A stretch of 64,000 bases of DNA from contig NC_010334.1 of assembly GCF_000019185.1 (NCBI RefSeq), positions 434,001 through 498,000 of the forward strand. The letters are read 5' to 3'. Position numbers and translations under genes: made by a program. Below are positions 1 through 8,642 of this stretch, piece after piece (position 1 is the first letter of the stretch; each line of letters opens with the position of its first letter). The notes under the pieces were generated by a model. The model did not search any database. It saw only the letters and a list, made by a program, of their open reading frames with translations, and was not told where the DNA came from. This DNA is from Shewanella halifaxensis HAW-EB4 (GTDB lineage: Bacteria > Pseudomonadota > Gammaproteobacteria > Enterobacterales > Shewanellaceae).

Positions 1-1200
1 ACCAAAGGCAAAAGAGTTACTCATTACGTGATTAATACTGGCCTGTTGCCCTTTTGCGACTAGCGGCAGGCTTGGGTCATTAGGATCTTGCTTCCCATCC
101 CACACCTGCGGTGGCAATTGCTGGTGAGTATTGTAATCACTGAGCAGTAGATAGCAAAACGCTGCTTCTATCGCACCCGCAGCGCCTAAAGTATGGCCCG
201 TGAGTGGTTTGGTTGAACTCGCGGCAGGCAAGTTATTGCTAAAGACTTGATGTACAGCGCGGCTCTCCATGGCGTCATTTTTAGGTGTCGCAGTGCCATG
301 CAGGTTGAGGTAATCGATCTGCTCAGGCTTAAGATTTGCCATGGTAAGGGCGGCTTGCATCGCATTGACTGCGCCTCTGCCTTCTGGATGCGGTGCTGAG
401 ATATGGTGGGCATCGCTAGACTCGCCAATGCCACTGAGAATTATCACTTTCTCCTCACCATCTTTCGCTGTTTTTTCAGGAGCAAGCTTCTCTAGTGTAA
501 CTTTCTCTAAAAGAAAGAGGGCGCCACCTTCGCCGATATTGATACCATCACGATTAGCGCTAAAGGGTTGGCAATGGCCGCTAGATATGGATTCGAGCGA
601 GTAAAAGCCGTTAAGGGTGAGCTTACACAGGGTATCGATACCACCGACAATCACCATATCGCAGATCTCGGCATCGATAAGGCGCTTGGCGCTGGCAAAG
701 ACCTTGGCGCTAGAGGAGCAAGCTGTCGATACGGTATAGCAAGGGCCTGTTAACTCAAAGTAGGCTTGCAAAAACTGGCTCGTATCCCCAAGTTCTTGCT
801 TGGCATAATCATACTCTTTTGGAAACTCGCCATGAGTTTCATGCTCACTAAGCGCAGCTTCGCCGGTGGCAATGCCTGAGGTACTGGTACCGATAATAAT
901 ACCGATTCGTTCACATCCGTAGCGTGCCTTAGCTTGCTCAACGGCTTGCTCTATCTGCCGAGCAATCAACAGAGTAAGCTGGTTATTACGGGTATCAAAC
1001 CGCTTTAAGGCTGATGGGATCACAGGCAGCTCTACATCGACTTGGCCAACTAGTACAGGGTGTTCAAATAGCAGATCGTCACGCCACTGCATGCCTGCGA
1101 TACTGGCTTGGACTAGATTGTCGAGCACAGCTTGCGGTGACTGACCTAGAGGGCAGCATAAACCTAGATGGGTTATCGCGATTTGTGTTGTTGAGTTCAC
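1..1200 (-). CDS. beta-ketoacyl-ACP synthase of APE cluster (3' end cut by window)
   Basis: This is a condensing enzyme that would elongate the polyene chain on an ACP. I read an uninterrupted frame of 400 codons from a GTG start at 1200 to the window edge. The thiolase-fold triad is present: Cys161 in TACSSS, His301 in HGTATP and His336 in GHTLGAAG. The last codons read NSFAFG, which in KAS I/II enzymes lies near the C-terminus, so only about ten residues should be missing. The GTG start lies 22 nt after the stop of the lipoprotein gene, with no earlier ATG in frame. It is the last gene of the operon visible here, and more APE genes (ketoreductase, dehydratase, further synthase) are expected to the left. 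Confidence 0.9.
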   Translation of the reverse strand, partial: MNSTTQIAITHLGLCCPLGQSPQAVLDNLVQASIAGMQWRDDLLFEHPVLVGQVDVELPVIPSALKRFDTRNNQLTLLIARQIEQAVEQAKARYGCERIGIIIGTSTSGIATGEAALSEHETHGEFPKEYDYAKQELGDTSQFLQAYFELTGPCYTVSTACSSSAKVFASAKRLIDAEICDMVIVGGIDTLCKLTLNGFYSLESISSGHCQPFSANRDGINIGEGGALFLLEKVTLEKLAPEKTAKDGEEKVIILSGIGESSDAHHISAPHPEGRGAVNAMQAALTMANLKPEQIDYLNLHGTATPKNDAMESRAVHQVFSNNLPAASSTKPLTGHTLGAAGAIEAAFCYLLLSDYNTHQQLPPQVWDGKQDPNDPSLPLVAKGQQASINHVMSNSFAFG

Positions 1201-1222
1201 TTAAATTTCCACTAAATCAGGT

Positions 1223-1885
1223 TTATAACGGGCTGATGGCCAGCTTAAAGTTTGCAGCATCAATACTTAGGCTAACATGAGCTTGCCACTTGTCTAAACT
1301 GCTATAGCGTATGGCTATTATCGGTTGGTTGTCAGCTGCTGAGTCAATCGTCCCATTTTTAGCCTTATTGTTAGCAAAGAATAGCCCGCGACACAAAGCG
1401 CTATCGCAGTCATAGCTCTGCATCTTGGCGCCTTGTAAGTGCGGGTTGACGCTCGCATCGGGCCAATAGATAAGCTGCATAATCGCTAGCAGGTATTCTG
1501 CCTTAAATTGATCGCCGAGTAGCTGACTCTGCTCACTGATCAAGGTGTTACCATCATAGGTAAGGGTAAACAGCGCCTGTCCGAGTGGGGCTAGACCAAC
1601 TAGAGTTAACTGCTGCGGCTCAAGCTCTAACTGACTTAGCAGCTCGTGTTGGCTATCTTGAGTCTGGATGCTGACCTTTTGAGTGGCACTGACTGCTGTT
1701 TGGCTTACTTCCAAAAGGCTATCATCGATGAGCTTAGCCCCCAAGACTTGTTGAGTGACAGGTGCTAAGCAGTAGCTCACATCTGCTGCCAATTCGACAC
1801 AGGTTTGACGCTGCAGGGTCTGGCTACAGGCTGTGATTAATAGGCAAAGGCCCACAAAGGCTAATCTTCTACTTAACTTCGACAT
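1223..1885 (-). CDS. DUF3261-like lipoprotein of APE cluster
   Basis: Predicted lipoprotein of 220 residues. The N-terminus has a short basic segment, a hydrophobic core and a lipobox LITAC with the modified Cys at about residue 20, so it should be anchored on the periplasmic face of a membrane. The rest has no motif I recognise with certainty. Size, lipobox and position at this point of an aryl polyene operon match the DUF3261 lipoprotein usually found there, whose role is unknown but probably in delivering the product to the outer membrane. The start overlaps the end of the oxidoreductase gene by 13 nt. Confidence 0.75.
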   Translation of the reverse strand: MSKLSRRLAFVGLCLLITACSQTLQRQTCVELAADVSYCLAPVTQQVLGAKLIDDSLLEVSQTAVSATQKVSIQTQDSQHELLSQLELEPQQLTLVGLAPLGQALFTLTYDGNTLISEQSQLLGDQFKAEYLLAIMQLIYWPDASVNPHLQGAKMQSYDCDSALCRGLFFANNKAKNGTIDSAADNQPIIAIRYSSLDKWQAHVSLSIDAANFKLAISPL

Positions 1886-3180
1886 AGCTCTACAACCATA
1901 TTGAGTCGGCGCTTCGATTCGCTAACGAAAGGATTGTTGTCATCCCAAGCATATCCAGCAAGAATTGAGCAGATCATCTGCTTGATTTTCGGATCGGGCT
2001 TATCGAAGAAGATCGCTTCTTGGAAGCTGTAATCGTACCAAGCTTCGACATAGGTTCTGAAAGTATCGACCCCTTTCATCAATGGCTCTGCATAGTCCTG
2101 CTGCCAATCGACCCGCTCTCCATCGAGCTGTCTTATTACTGTTTTTGCCGCCATGGAGGCTGACTGCATCGCTATGGTTACCCCCGATGAAAATACCGGA
2201 TCGAGAAACTCGCCAGCATTACCCAGCAGGGCAAACTTATCGGTTGCTAGTGTCTTCACATTGGCCGAGTAGCCTTTGAGTAGGCCCGATTCATTAATCA
2301 GCTCTGCATCTGCGAGTAACGCTCTTAATCCCGGCTCTTGGTTAATCATGGTCTTAAGAATTTTATCTAAGTCACTATTGCCGATCTCATCGCTAAAGCC
2401 ATTACTTGCGTAACCGCTTAGAGAGCTGAGTTGTTCAGGCTCTCCCACAACGCCGACCGAGCAGCGGCCATCGCTGAAAGGAATGAGCCAATACCAGATA
2501 TCTTGGTTATCGGGATGGACACTGATCAAAATCTTATTGCGGTCAAAGTTAGGGTCTGAGATGTTGTCGTGAATATGGTTAAACACGGCGCTACGAGTCG
2601 GTAAGGTAGACGGCTTTTCTAAGTCCAACAGTCTTGGTAGCACACGGCCAAAGCCACTGGCATCGAGCACAAACTTGGCATTGATGGTTTGGGTCTGGCC
2701 CTTACCGTTGCTCACACTAAGGCTTGGCTCGGCGCTTAAATCTATCGACTCGACCGTGTGACCGTAACGGATCTCCACACCTTGACTGACAGCTTCATCG
2801 GCTAGCAGTTTATCGAAATTAGCGCGCTCTACCTGAAAGGTCGTGCCGGGGCCTTGGGTGAACTTATCGGTAAAATCGAAGCTGGTGTATTTATCTTGGT
2901 GGCGAAAAGCGGCGCCGTTTTTAAACTGGAATCCTGCTTGATTGACCGCTTCAAGCATATTGGCTTCATCGATAACTTGCATGCAGCAAGGCAGCAGGCT
3001 CTCACCGATAGAGAAGCGCGGAAAATGCTGTTTCTCTAACACTAATACTTTCTTACCTTGAGCGTGTAGCAAGCTAGCGGCAATACTACCCGATGGTCCC
3101 GCGCCAATAATGGCAATATCGACCGCTTCGGTTGGGTATCGTTCCAATTCATCCTGAACAGCTTGATCAGTCGACATCAT
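1873..3180 (-). CDS. FAD-dependent oxidoreductase of APE cluster
   Basis: Flavoprotein of about 435 residues. An N-terminal dinucleotide-binding motif (IIGAGPSGS) is followed by the FPRFSIGES segment typical of the geranylgeranyl reductase/tryptophan-halogenase-like group, and later a GNAGEFLDPVFSSG segment contacting FAD. In aryl polyene operons this family is thought to modify the aryl head group or polyene; the exact reaction is not shown by sequence. I chose the ATG at 3180 (a second ATG is at 3177) because AAGGAAG lies just upstream; an 18-codon upstream extension is possible but lies inside the exporter gene. It overlaps the exporter stop by 14 nt. Confidence 0.8.
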   Translation of the reverse strand: MMSTDQAVQDELERYPTEAVDIAIIGAGPSGSIAASLLHAQGKKVLVLEKQHFPRFSIGESLLPCCMQVIDEANMLEAVNQAGFQFKNGAAFRHQDKYTSFDFTDKFTQGPGTTFQVERANFDKLLADEAVSQGVEIRYGHTVESIDLSAEPSLSVSNGKGQTQTINAKFVLDASGFGRVLPRLLDLEKPSTLPTRSAVFNHIHDNISDPNFDRNKILISVHPDNQDIWYWLIPFSDGRCSVGVVGEPEQLSSLSGYASNGFSDEIGNSDLDKILKTMINQEPGLRALLADAELINESGLLKGYSANVKTLATDKFALLGNAGEFLDPVFSSGVTIAMQSASMAAKTVIRQLDGERVDWQQDYAEPLMKGVDTFRTYVEAWYDYSFQEAIFFDKPDPKIKQMICSILAGYAWDDNNPFVSESKRRLNMVVELCRS

Positions 3181-5602
3181 TAGACTTCCTTGTAAAAATT
3201 TGGATAAAAGGGGAGAGCAAGAAGGTAAAACCAATACCCAGCAATAGGGTTAGGCCGAACGCATTAATTGCTGGTGTTTGGCTGAAGGCTAGTAAGCCAA
3301 AGGCCAATAGGGTCGACATGGCTGACATAAACACTGCCATCATCACCCCGCGAGTCTGCTGCTTCGACTCGGCAAAAAATAGGCTGTAGTCGATGCCGAT
3401 GCCGAAGACTAAGATCAGTGCCAGTGCATGAAATAGGGTTAGTGGATTATTGCTGACGCCTAAGCAGGCTAAAGTCAGTAGGGCCGACAGGGCTGGAACT
3501 GCGACGACCACAGCTGCGAGTCTCACGCCAAATCTAAAGGTGAAGATGATCCCGGCGATAAGTAGCGCTAGTGCTAACAATCCTAAGGTAATCTGCCGAT
3601 AGTGGCCCATGACTGTTGAGATATCACCGACTTTATCAACCAACTCAACATGAGGCAGGGCATCAAAGTGTTGAGTCAGCGCCTCTAACTGTGTGATCCC
3701 GCCAAGCAGCACGATAGCGCCGTAACCTGTCTCACCCTCCTGTGGCGATAACCATAACGGCTTAAAACTTTCGCCCGCAGCATGATTTAACAAGTTATCG
3801 GCAGTGATGAAGTTCCCCTTTGCCGCTTGGTATTGCTCTACAAGCGCGCCTTTAATGCTGGGATCTAAGCCTAAGCGGGCAAGGATCTCATCTAAGTACT
3901 CTCGATAGATCTGCCCCTGTAGTTGGTAGTGGCGCTCCTGCGCTGACTGACTTGGCAGAAAGCGGCTTAGGCTTAGATGGTTACCTATTAAGTTATCTTG
4001 CTTCGCTTGCTTGAGGAGCGGCTCCAGTTGAGCGAGCTCATCGGTGACTTGCTGTTCGCTATCAGCCGTTACCAGTAGAAATTGATTGTCGGTGCCGCCA
4101 CTGAGCAGGGTGCGCAGCTCATCTTCCTCGGCTTGAATATCTGCAGGTGTATGCTGTAGCTGGCGGATATCGTCATTAGCGGTCAGCTGGGTAAAACCTA
4201 TGATGATAAACATGCAGGTTCCAACCGCAAGCAGTAGGCGCTTACGAGGCACTGTTGGCATTAGGCTAAGCATAAAACCTTGGTAGCGACTGGCGTAATC
4301 TAGGGCCCGATTCCCATCTCGCAGTGGTCTGGCGGCAAGAGTTGGGTAGGCCAGTAGCAAAGTTAAGTAGGCACCGACTAAGCCTGAGGCGCAGAATATC
4401 GCGACCTGCTGCATCCCTGGGAAGGGGGCGAGGCCTATGGCACTGTAGGCGATAACGCTGGTCAGTAGCGCCAGTGATATTGCGATAAAAATCTGTTGAA
4501 TAACCCGGTCGCTACTATGACTCGGGTGATTTAAGCGCTCACAGTAGTAATGAAAACAGTAGTCAATCGAGATCCCGATAAGGCTAGTTCCAAATACCAG
4601 CGTCAGTAGGTGTAGCTCTCCAAATACTGCCGTTGTTGTTACCACTGCAAATAGGAAGCTGCTGCTGACGGTAACCAAGGCGATAGTCAGCGGCCTAAAG
4701 GAGCGAAACGCGAACCAGACTAAGGCGATAACACCCAGCAGTGAGATAAGGCCGATAGTCGAGACCTCTTTCTTGGCGTTATCGGTTGCCGCCGTTGCAT
4801 GAAATAATGCGCCTGCCTTGATGATTTCAATATCGCTGTCTTGCTGCTTTACCGCATCGAATGCCGCTGTCAGTGCTGATAGTTGTAGCTGTTGTGCGTT
4901 AGGGTTAAAGGCGCTATCACGGCCTTTAGCCATTACAATGGCGGCAAATTGGGGACTCTGGTTTAGCACTTTTGGGGCGATAGTCTTGAGCAGTACTCCC
5001 TGCTTAACGCTAAGCTGCTGCGATGGCGCCAGTGCGATCAGATTGTCAGGGTAGAGCAGCAGTGGATCATGACTCAGCAAGTCGCTGTTAGCATAACTAA
5101 AGGCGTTATAGAGCTTTTCGAGGGTGGCTTGCGTGAGTTGCTGCCACTGTCCCCGCTCAAGCAGTTGCTGCTGCTCATCGGTGAGTAGCTGAAATCTATG
5201 ATTAAAGTAATAACGGTTTAGCGCTTCGGCCTGCGCCATATCCGCGCTGCTAATATCGATAAAGGCACTTTCCCGATGACTTACTTGAGTCCCGTCTTTC
5301 GAGGGCTGTTTAAGCTTAGCCATTGCGGTCTTGGCCGCATCAATTGCCGACTGCTCGTTATCGCTAATGAAGCCTAAGTAAATTCGGTTCGCTAACTGCT
5401 GTTCGACCTGCGCCATCGCTCGCTGGGTCATCGGGCTCTCACTCACCTTGGGGAGCATGGCGAGAATATCGCTTTGTACCCGAGCGCCGCCTTGCCACAA
5501 CACAAGACCTGTCGCTAAGGTAATAGCGATTAGGGTTAGCCAAATGAGTAGTCTTAACTTGGCGGTCTTATGGCTTAGAAATTGATTCAAGCTCGGCTTC
5601 AT
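3167..5602 (-). CDS. MMPL/RND-family exporter of APE cluster
   Basis: Inner-membrane transporter of 811 residues. It shows the RND/MMPL layout: an N-terminal membrane helix, a large periplasmic loop, a bundle of helices at about residues 275-435, a second periplasmic loop, and a second bundle at about 680-800. The sequence GISIDYCFHYY in the first bundle and GIGIDYSLFF in the second carry the conserved Asp-Tyr pairs of proton-driven MMPL proteins. Such exporters are a fixed part of aryl polyene operons and are thought to move the lipid-linked pigment outward, probably with the LolA-like protein encoded 5 nt upstream. Substrate is inferred from context only. Confidence 0.85.
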   Translation of the reverse strand: MKPSLNQFLSHKTAKLRLLIWLTLIAITLATGLVLWQGGARVQSDILAMLPKVSESPMTQRAMAQVEQQLANRIYLGFISDNEQSAIDAAKTAMAKLKQPSKDGTQVSHRESAFIDISSADMAQAEALNRYYFNHRFQLLTDEQQQLLERGQWQQLTQATLEKLYNAFSYANSDLLSHDPLLLYPDNLIALAPSQQLSVKQGVLLKTIAPKVLNQSPQFAAIVMAKGRDSAFNPNAQQLQLSALTAAFDAVKQQDSDIEIIKAGALFHATAATDNAKKEVSTIGLISLLGVIALVWFAFRSFRPLTIALVTVSSSFLFAVVTTTAVFGELHLLTLVFGTSLIGISIDYCFHYYCERLNHPSHSSDRVIQQIFIAISLALLTSVIAYSAIGLAPFPGMQQVAIFCASGLVGAYLTLLLAYPTLAARPLRDGNRALDYASRYQGFMLSLMPTVPRKRLLLAVGTCMFIIIGFTQLTANDDIRQLQHTPADIQAEEDELRTLLSGGTDNQFLLVTADSEQQVTDELAQLEPLLKQAKQDNLIGNHLSLSRFLPSQSAQERHYQLQGQIYREYLDEILARLGLDPSIKGALVEQYQAAKGNFITADNLLNHAAGESFKPLWLSPQEGETGYGAIVLLGGITQLEALTQHFDALPHVELVDKVGDISTVMGHYRQITLGLLALALLIAGIIFTFRFGVRLAAVVVAVPALSALLTLACLGVSNNPLTLFHALALILVFGIGIDYSLFFAESKQQTRGVMMAVFMSAMSTLLAFGLLAFSQTPAINAFGLTLLLGIGFTFLLSPFIQIFTRKSNDVD

Positions 5603-5607
5603 TATGG

Positions 5608-6375
5608 CTATTTGCCCTCGATATTGGGGGCGTTATTAACCGATGGATCTGATAACGAAGCGGGGCTAAAGCGCTGCTTGTCCGCTGCCGTTAATGGGCT
5701 TTCATCGATGGCCGAAAATTCGATGCGGCTGCGATCGCCGTTACGGCTAAACAGCACCAGAGTTTGGATCTGCTCATTGCCAGCCAGTACCATCTGCGGC
5801 ATCGCTTTCTCTAGCAATGGGTCTGTGGGTTTTAGCCCCAGTTGCCACTGCTGAGGCGCTTGGCCTTCGGTATTAGGCTCTAGCAGCAGACTGAGTGAAA
5901 AGTGCTGCTCTAGCTGCTGAATATCACCGCTTAACAGGGCGTTTAACAGCTTTGGCATCACGTCACTGATCTGATTGCCACTGCCAGCTTGCTCGGCGTT
6001 ATTGATGTTGATATTGCCTTGGCTATCTATCTGGATAAGCTGCTTATCCTTTAAGATCAGCGTGCTGGAAAAAGGCATATTCTGCTGCCAAATTACGCCG
6101 AGATCTTTTGCAAAGATAAACTCACCTTGGCTGACTAACGGCTTTTTAAGCACCTTGAGGTAGCGATATTGGCTGAAATCCCCTTTAGCCTGCGCACTTG
6201 GCGATAGCTGAGTCGTTAGCTTTGTTAGCTCTGCACTGCTCGCCTCATGCTGAAATAGCTCCGAGTAATCGGCGTTTGTGTCAGCCTGTGCGTAACTGCT
6301 GATCAGTACCGACAGCAGTAGGGCTTGTGTTAGGGCGAGTGCTCGAGCCTGTGTTAGGGGAAAGAGGCGTTTCAT
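5608..6375 (-). CDS. LolA-like outer membrane lipoprotein carrier homologue
   Basis: Periplasmic protein of 255 residues with a clear signal peptide: basic start MKRLF, hydrophobic segment, likely cleavage after SSYAQA. The mature part has the features of LolA-type carriers, including alternating hydrophobic strands and the segment IWQQNMPFSSTLIL. The start overlaps the thioesterase stop (ATGA), showing translational coupling. In an aryl polyene operon such a protein is expected to shuttle the lipid-like product across the periplasm from the MMPL exporter; that role is inferred from family and context. Confidence 0.75.
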   Translation of the reverse strand: MKRLFPLTQARALALTQALLLSVLISSYAQADTNADYSELFQHEASSAELTKLTTQLSPSAQAKGDFSQYRYLKVLKKPLVSQGEFIFAKDLGVIWQQNMPFSSTLILKDKQLIQIDSQGNININNAEQAGSGNQISDVMPKLLNALLSGDIQQLEQHFSLSLLLEPNTEGQAPQQWQLGLKPTDPLLEKAMPQMVLAGNEQIQTLVLFSRNGDRSRIEFSAIDESPLTAADKQRFSPASLSDPSVNNAPNIEGK

Positions 6376-6818
6376 TCGCTTTGCTCACTACTGGATAGCT
6401 GAGGCAGTAGATGGGCTATCTTCTGCTGGAAAACCGCAGGCGTCACAAAGCAAAGCTCTTGGGTTTGCATATCGACCGCCGCCTGAATGGTGTGACCCTT
6501 AGTGATACGTTTACCGGTTTGGGCATCGACCACCTGATAGTTTATCTTGAGGCGGTTTTCCCATTCGACCAGAGTCGCCTTGACGATAATAGTCTGCTCG
6601 AAGGTGCTCGACTGCACGTATTTTATCTGCACGTCGACAATCGGCCAGCTAAACCCTGAGTCCTGCATGGCGCGGTAACCGTAGCCAATTTTATCCAGCA
6701 GCTTACAGCGCACCAGCTCAAAGTAGCGTAGGTAGTTGCCATGCCAGGTGATCCCCATAGAATCGACGTCATGGAATGGAATTTCTACTTCCAGTTCAGT
6801 ATGTAGAATGCCCTTCAT
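6372..6818 (-). CDS. Hotdog-fold acyl-CoA/ACP thioesterase of APE cluster
   Basis: Thioesterase of 148 residues in the 4-hydroxybenzoyl-CoA thioesterase family. The N-terminal motif HDVDSMGITWHGNY contains the Asp (Asp17) that aligns with the catalytic Asp of this family. It probably edits or releases acyl chains from the ACPs during polyene synthesis. The start ATG overlaps the stop of the upstream micro-ORF (TAATG), and its own stop overlaps the LolA-like gene (ATGA). The first 22 codons are present in two further copies immediately upstream, in the micro-ORFs at 6818-6949 and 6946-7080, but only this copy carries a full domain. Confidence 0.85.
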   Translation of the reverse strand: MKGILHTELEVEIPFHDVDSMGITWHGNYLRYFELVRCKLLDKIGYGYRAMQDSGFSWPIVDVQIKYVQSSTFEQTIIVKATLVEWENRLKINYQVVDAQTGKRITKGHTIQAAVDMQTQELCFVTPAVFQQKIAHLLPQLSSSEQSE

Positions 6819-6949
6819 TAGCTGACTCTCCGTGTGATATTCAGATGAGTAACAGGTAAAGAGTTACCATGCCATCTGTCATAGCCCATAGAATCGACGT
6901 CATGGAATGGGATCTCTACTACCAGTTCTGCGAATAAGATACCTTTCAT
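6818..6949 (-). CDS. Micro-ORF: duplicated 5' end of the thioesterase gene (copy 2)
   Basis: Short frame of 43 codons plus stop, in the gap between the lyase and thioesterase genes. Its first 22 residues (MKGILFAELVVEIPFHDVDS then MG) repeat the N-terminus of the downstream thioesterase, including the catalytic-Asp motif. After that it diverges (WHGNS, then LPVTHLN) and stops with TAA overlapping the thioesterase ATG as TAATG. Its own ATG overlaps the TGA of the preceding micro-ORF (ATGA). It could be a decayed duplication kept as a translational-coupling relay, or be translated into a useless peptide. No function is assigned. Confidence 0.55.
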   Translation of the reverse strand: MKGILFAELVVEIPFHDVDSMGYDRWHGNSLPVTHLNITRRVS

Positions 6950-7080
6950 TGGCAGGCTCCTAGTTCGGAAGTCAGCTCAACTTTTGGCACAGGTAAGTCA
7001 TGCCAACAGTTATTGCCCATAGAATCGACATCGTGAAAAGGGATCTCTACTTCCAGTTCAGTATGTAGAATGCCCTTCAT
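6946..7080 (-). CDS. Micro-ORF: duplicated 5' end of the thioesterase gene (copy 3)
   Basis: Short frame of 44 codons plus stop starting exactly at the lyase stop (TAATG overlap). The first 22 residues are nearly identical to the thioesterase N-terminus (MKGILHTELEVEIPFHDVDS then MG), then WHD and LPVPKVELTSEL. The stop TGA overlaps the ATG of the next micro-ORF. It also resembles the other micro-ORF after the thioesterase-like part (TGGCATG followed by a shared ACCTGT), so the unit was probably duplicated as about 130 bp. Expression is unproven. Confidence 0.55.
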   Translation of the reverse strand: MKGILHTELEVEIPFHDVDSMGNNCWHDLPVPKVELTSELGACQ

Positions 7081-8642
7081 TAGCTGCACACTTCCCAGTA
7101 GCCATTTTGGATCTTATCCACCGTTGAGCGTAGGGTCTGCTCTAGCGGTCTGTCTTCGGTCAATAGTTCGAAGTCTGCTTCGACTTGGGCCAAGGTTTTA
7201 CCCAGCGATGGGGTAATCGAACTCGGCACCAGCTCCTCCTGTGCGATACGCAGGCGAATGCCTTGCGACATGGCTAGAAGCGCCGCTGCGGCCACTTGCT
7301 CGGTTAGCTGTAGTACGCGCATGCAGTCGCGTGCAGAGATGGTACCCATACTTACCTTATCTTGGTTGTGACACTCGGTAGAGCGCGAAAACACGCTCGC
7401 TGGCATAGTGTTCTTAAGGGCTTCAGCCGTCCAAGCCGATACGCCAATCTGCACCGCTTTAAAGCCGTGGTTAATCGCCTTACGCTTGCCTTGAGCACCG
7501 GAAAGGTTAGCGGGTAGGCCGTTATTGAACTTCTGATCCATCACCAGCGCCATCTGACGATCGATAAGATCGGCAATATTGGCTACCGCATTTTTCATTG
7601 CGTCCATGACAAAGGCGATGTGACCACCGTAAAAGTGGCCGCCGTGCAAGATATGCTCGCCTTCACCATCGACAATCGGGTTATCGTTGGCGCTGTTAAG
7701 CTCAGTCTCAATAAACTGGCGCATAAACGGTAGTGCATCTTGCAGCACACCAATCACATGGGGGGCGCAGCGGATAGAATATCTGTCCTGCAGTCTGTCT
7801 GAGTTGCGTGGATGGATATGATGATTGAGGTCTTCACGGATCCACGCTGCGATCTGGTTTTGCCCCGGGTGTGGCTTGGCGGCAAATAGGATCTCATCGA
7901 AGTGATTCGAGTTACCTTTGAGGGTTAATGAAGCCATGGCGGTAATGCGGCTGGCAAGGCGCGCCATATATTGGGCGCGATCGAAAGCCAAGCAGGCCAG
8001 AGCCGTCATTACTGCGGTGCCGTTCATCAGTGCTAAGCCCTCTTTCGGACGTAGCTTAAGGGGTACGATATTAAGTTCTTTATATACGTCGCCGGTTGGG
8101 CATCGCTCACCTTGATAGATGACATCGCGCTCGCCGATCAATACTGCTGCTAGGTAAGACAGTGGCGTTAAGTCACCGCTGGCACCGACCGAGCCCTCTT
8201 CAGGGATCACTGGGGTGATGTTGAGGTTGAGTAGGGTTTCGATACGCGCGAGTAGCTCGTAACTCACGCCAGATTTACCTACGGCGAGTGAGCTGAGTCG
8301 GCATGCCATTACGGCGCGGGCCTGCATCGGTGATAAAATTTCTCCCATGCCACAGCCGTGAAAACGGGTTAGGTGCAGAGGTAGCTCATGGACTAAATCT
8401 AAGCCAACAGTCACAGTGCAAGAGTCGCCATAACCTGTGGTAACGCCGTAAACCACGCCCTCTTCTTTAAGTAAGCTATCGATAAACTGGGCGCCTTTTT
8501 GGATATAGGCTCGATACTCTCCAGTCTGATTTAGCTTGGCTGTCGCGCCTTTGGCGATAGCCACCACATCTTCAAGCGATAGGCTGTTATAGCCAAATTC
8601 AACGGTTTGCTGGCTAAGATTATAGGTATTGTGTTGGGTCAT
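7080..8642 (-). CDS. MIO-type aromatic amino acid ammonia lyase (HAL/PAL/TAL family)
   Basis: Enzyme of 520 residues that removes ammonia from an aromatic amino acid. The Ala154-Ser155-Gly156 triad in GSVGASGDLTPLSY forms the MIO cofactor, and Tyr66 in VYGVTTGYG is the catalytic tyrosine. The selectivity pair, aligned by hand with LSHAAG of histidine lyases, is Phe94-His95, neither the Ser-His of histidine lyases nor the His-Leu of the Rhodobacter-type tyrosine lyase. Within a pigment operon it most plausibly makes cinnamate or coumarate as polyene starter rather than urocanate. No hut genes are nearby. The start overlaps the upstream gene (ATGA), and the stop overlaps the first micro-ORF. 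Confidence 0.88.
   Translation of the reverse strand: MTQHNTYNLSQQTVEFGYNSLSLEDVVAIAKGATAKLNQTGEYRAYIQKGAQFIDSLLKEEGVVYGVTTGYGDSCTVTVGLDLVHELPLHLTRFHGCGMGEILSPMQARAVMACRLSSLAVGKSGVSYELLARIETLLNLNITPVIPEEGSVGASGDLTPLSYLAAVLIGERDVIYQGERCPTGDVYKELNIVPLKLRPKEGLALMNGTAVMTALACLAFDRAQYMARLASRITAMASLTLKGNSNHFDEILFAAKPHPGQNQIAAWIREDLNHHIHPRNSDRLQDRYSIRCAPHVIGVLQDALPFMRQFIETELNSANDNPIVDGEGEHILHGGHFYGGHIAFVMDAMKNAVANIADLIDRQMALVMDQKFNNGLPANLSGAQGKRKAINHGFKAVQIGVSAWTAEALKNTMPASVFSRSTECHNQDKVSMGTISARDCMRVLQLTEQVAAAALLAMSQGIRLRIAQEELVPSSITPSLGKTLAQVEADFELLTEDRPLEQTLRSTVDKIQNGYWEVCS

Larger units (their letters stand above)
6753..7080 (-). repeat. Tandem repeat of thioesterase 5' region, three copies of about 130 bp
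   Basis: Three blocks of about 66 bp with the same start (at 6818, 6949 and 7080 on the minus strand) share the sequence coding for the thioesterase N-terminus. The spacing between starts is 131 bp in both steps. Only the most downstream copy continues into a complete gene. Copies differ by scattered substitutions, many in third codon positions, so the duplication is not very recent. Confidence 0.85.

Noticed and set aside
1..1200. Possible frameshift in the left-edge ketosynthase, as only short fragments show by ATG starts
   Set aside because: Reading from GTG at 1200 gives one continuous frame with all three active-site motifs in register.
7080..8642. Plain histidine ammonia lyase (HutH) for histidine catabolism
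   Set aside because: No other hut gene is nearby, it is coupled to pigment genes at both ends, and the selectivity pair differs from Ser-His.
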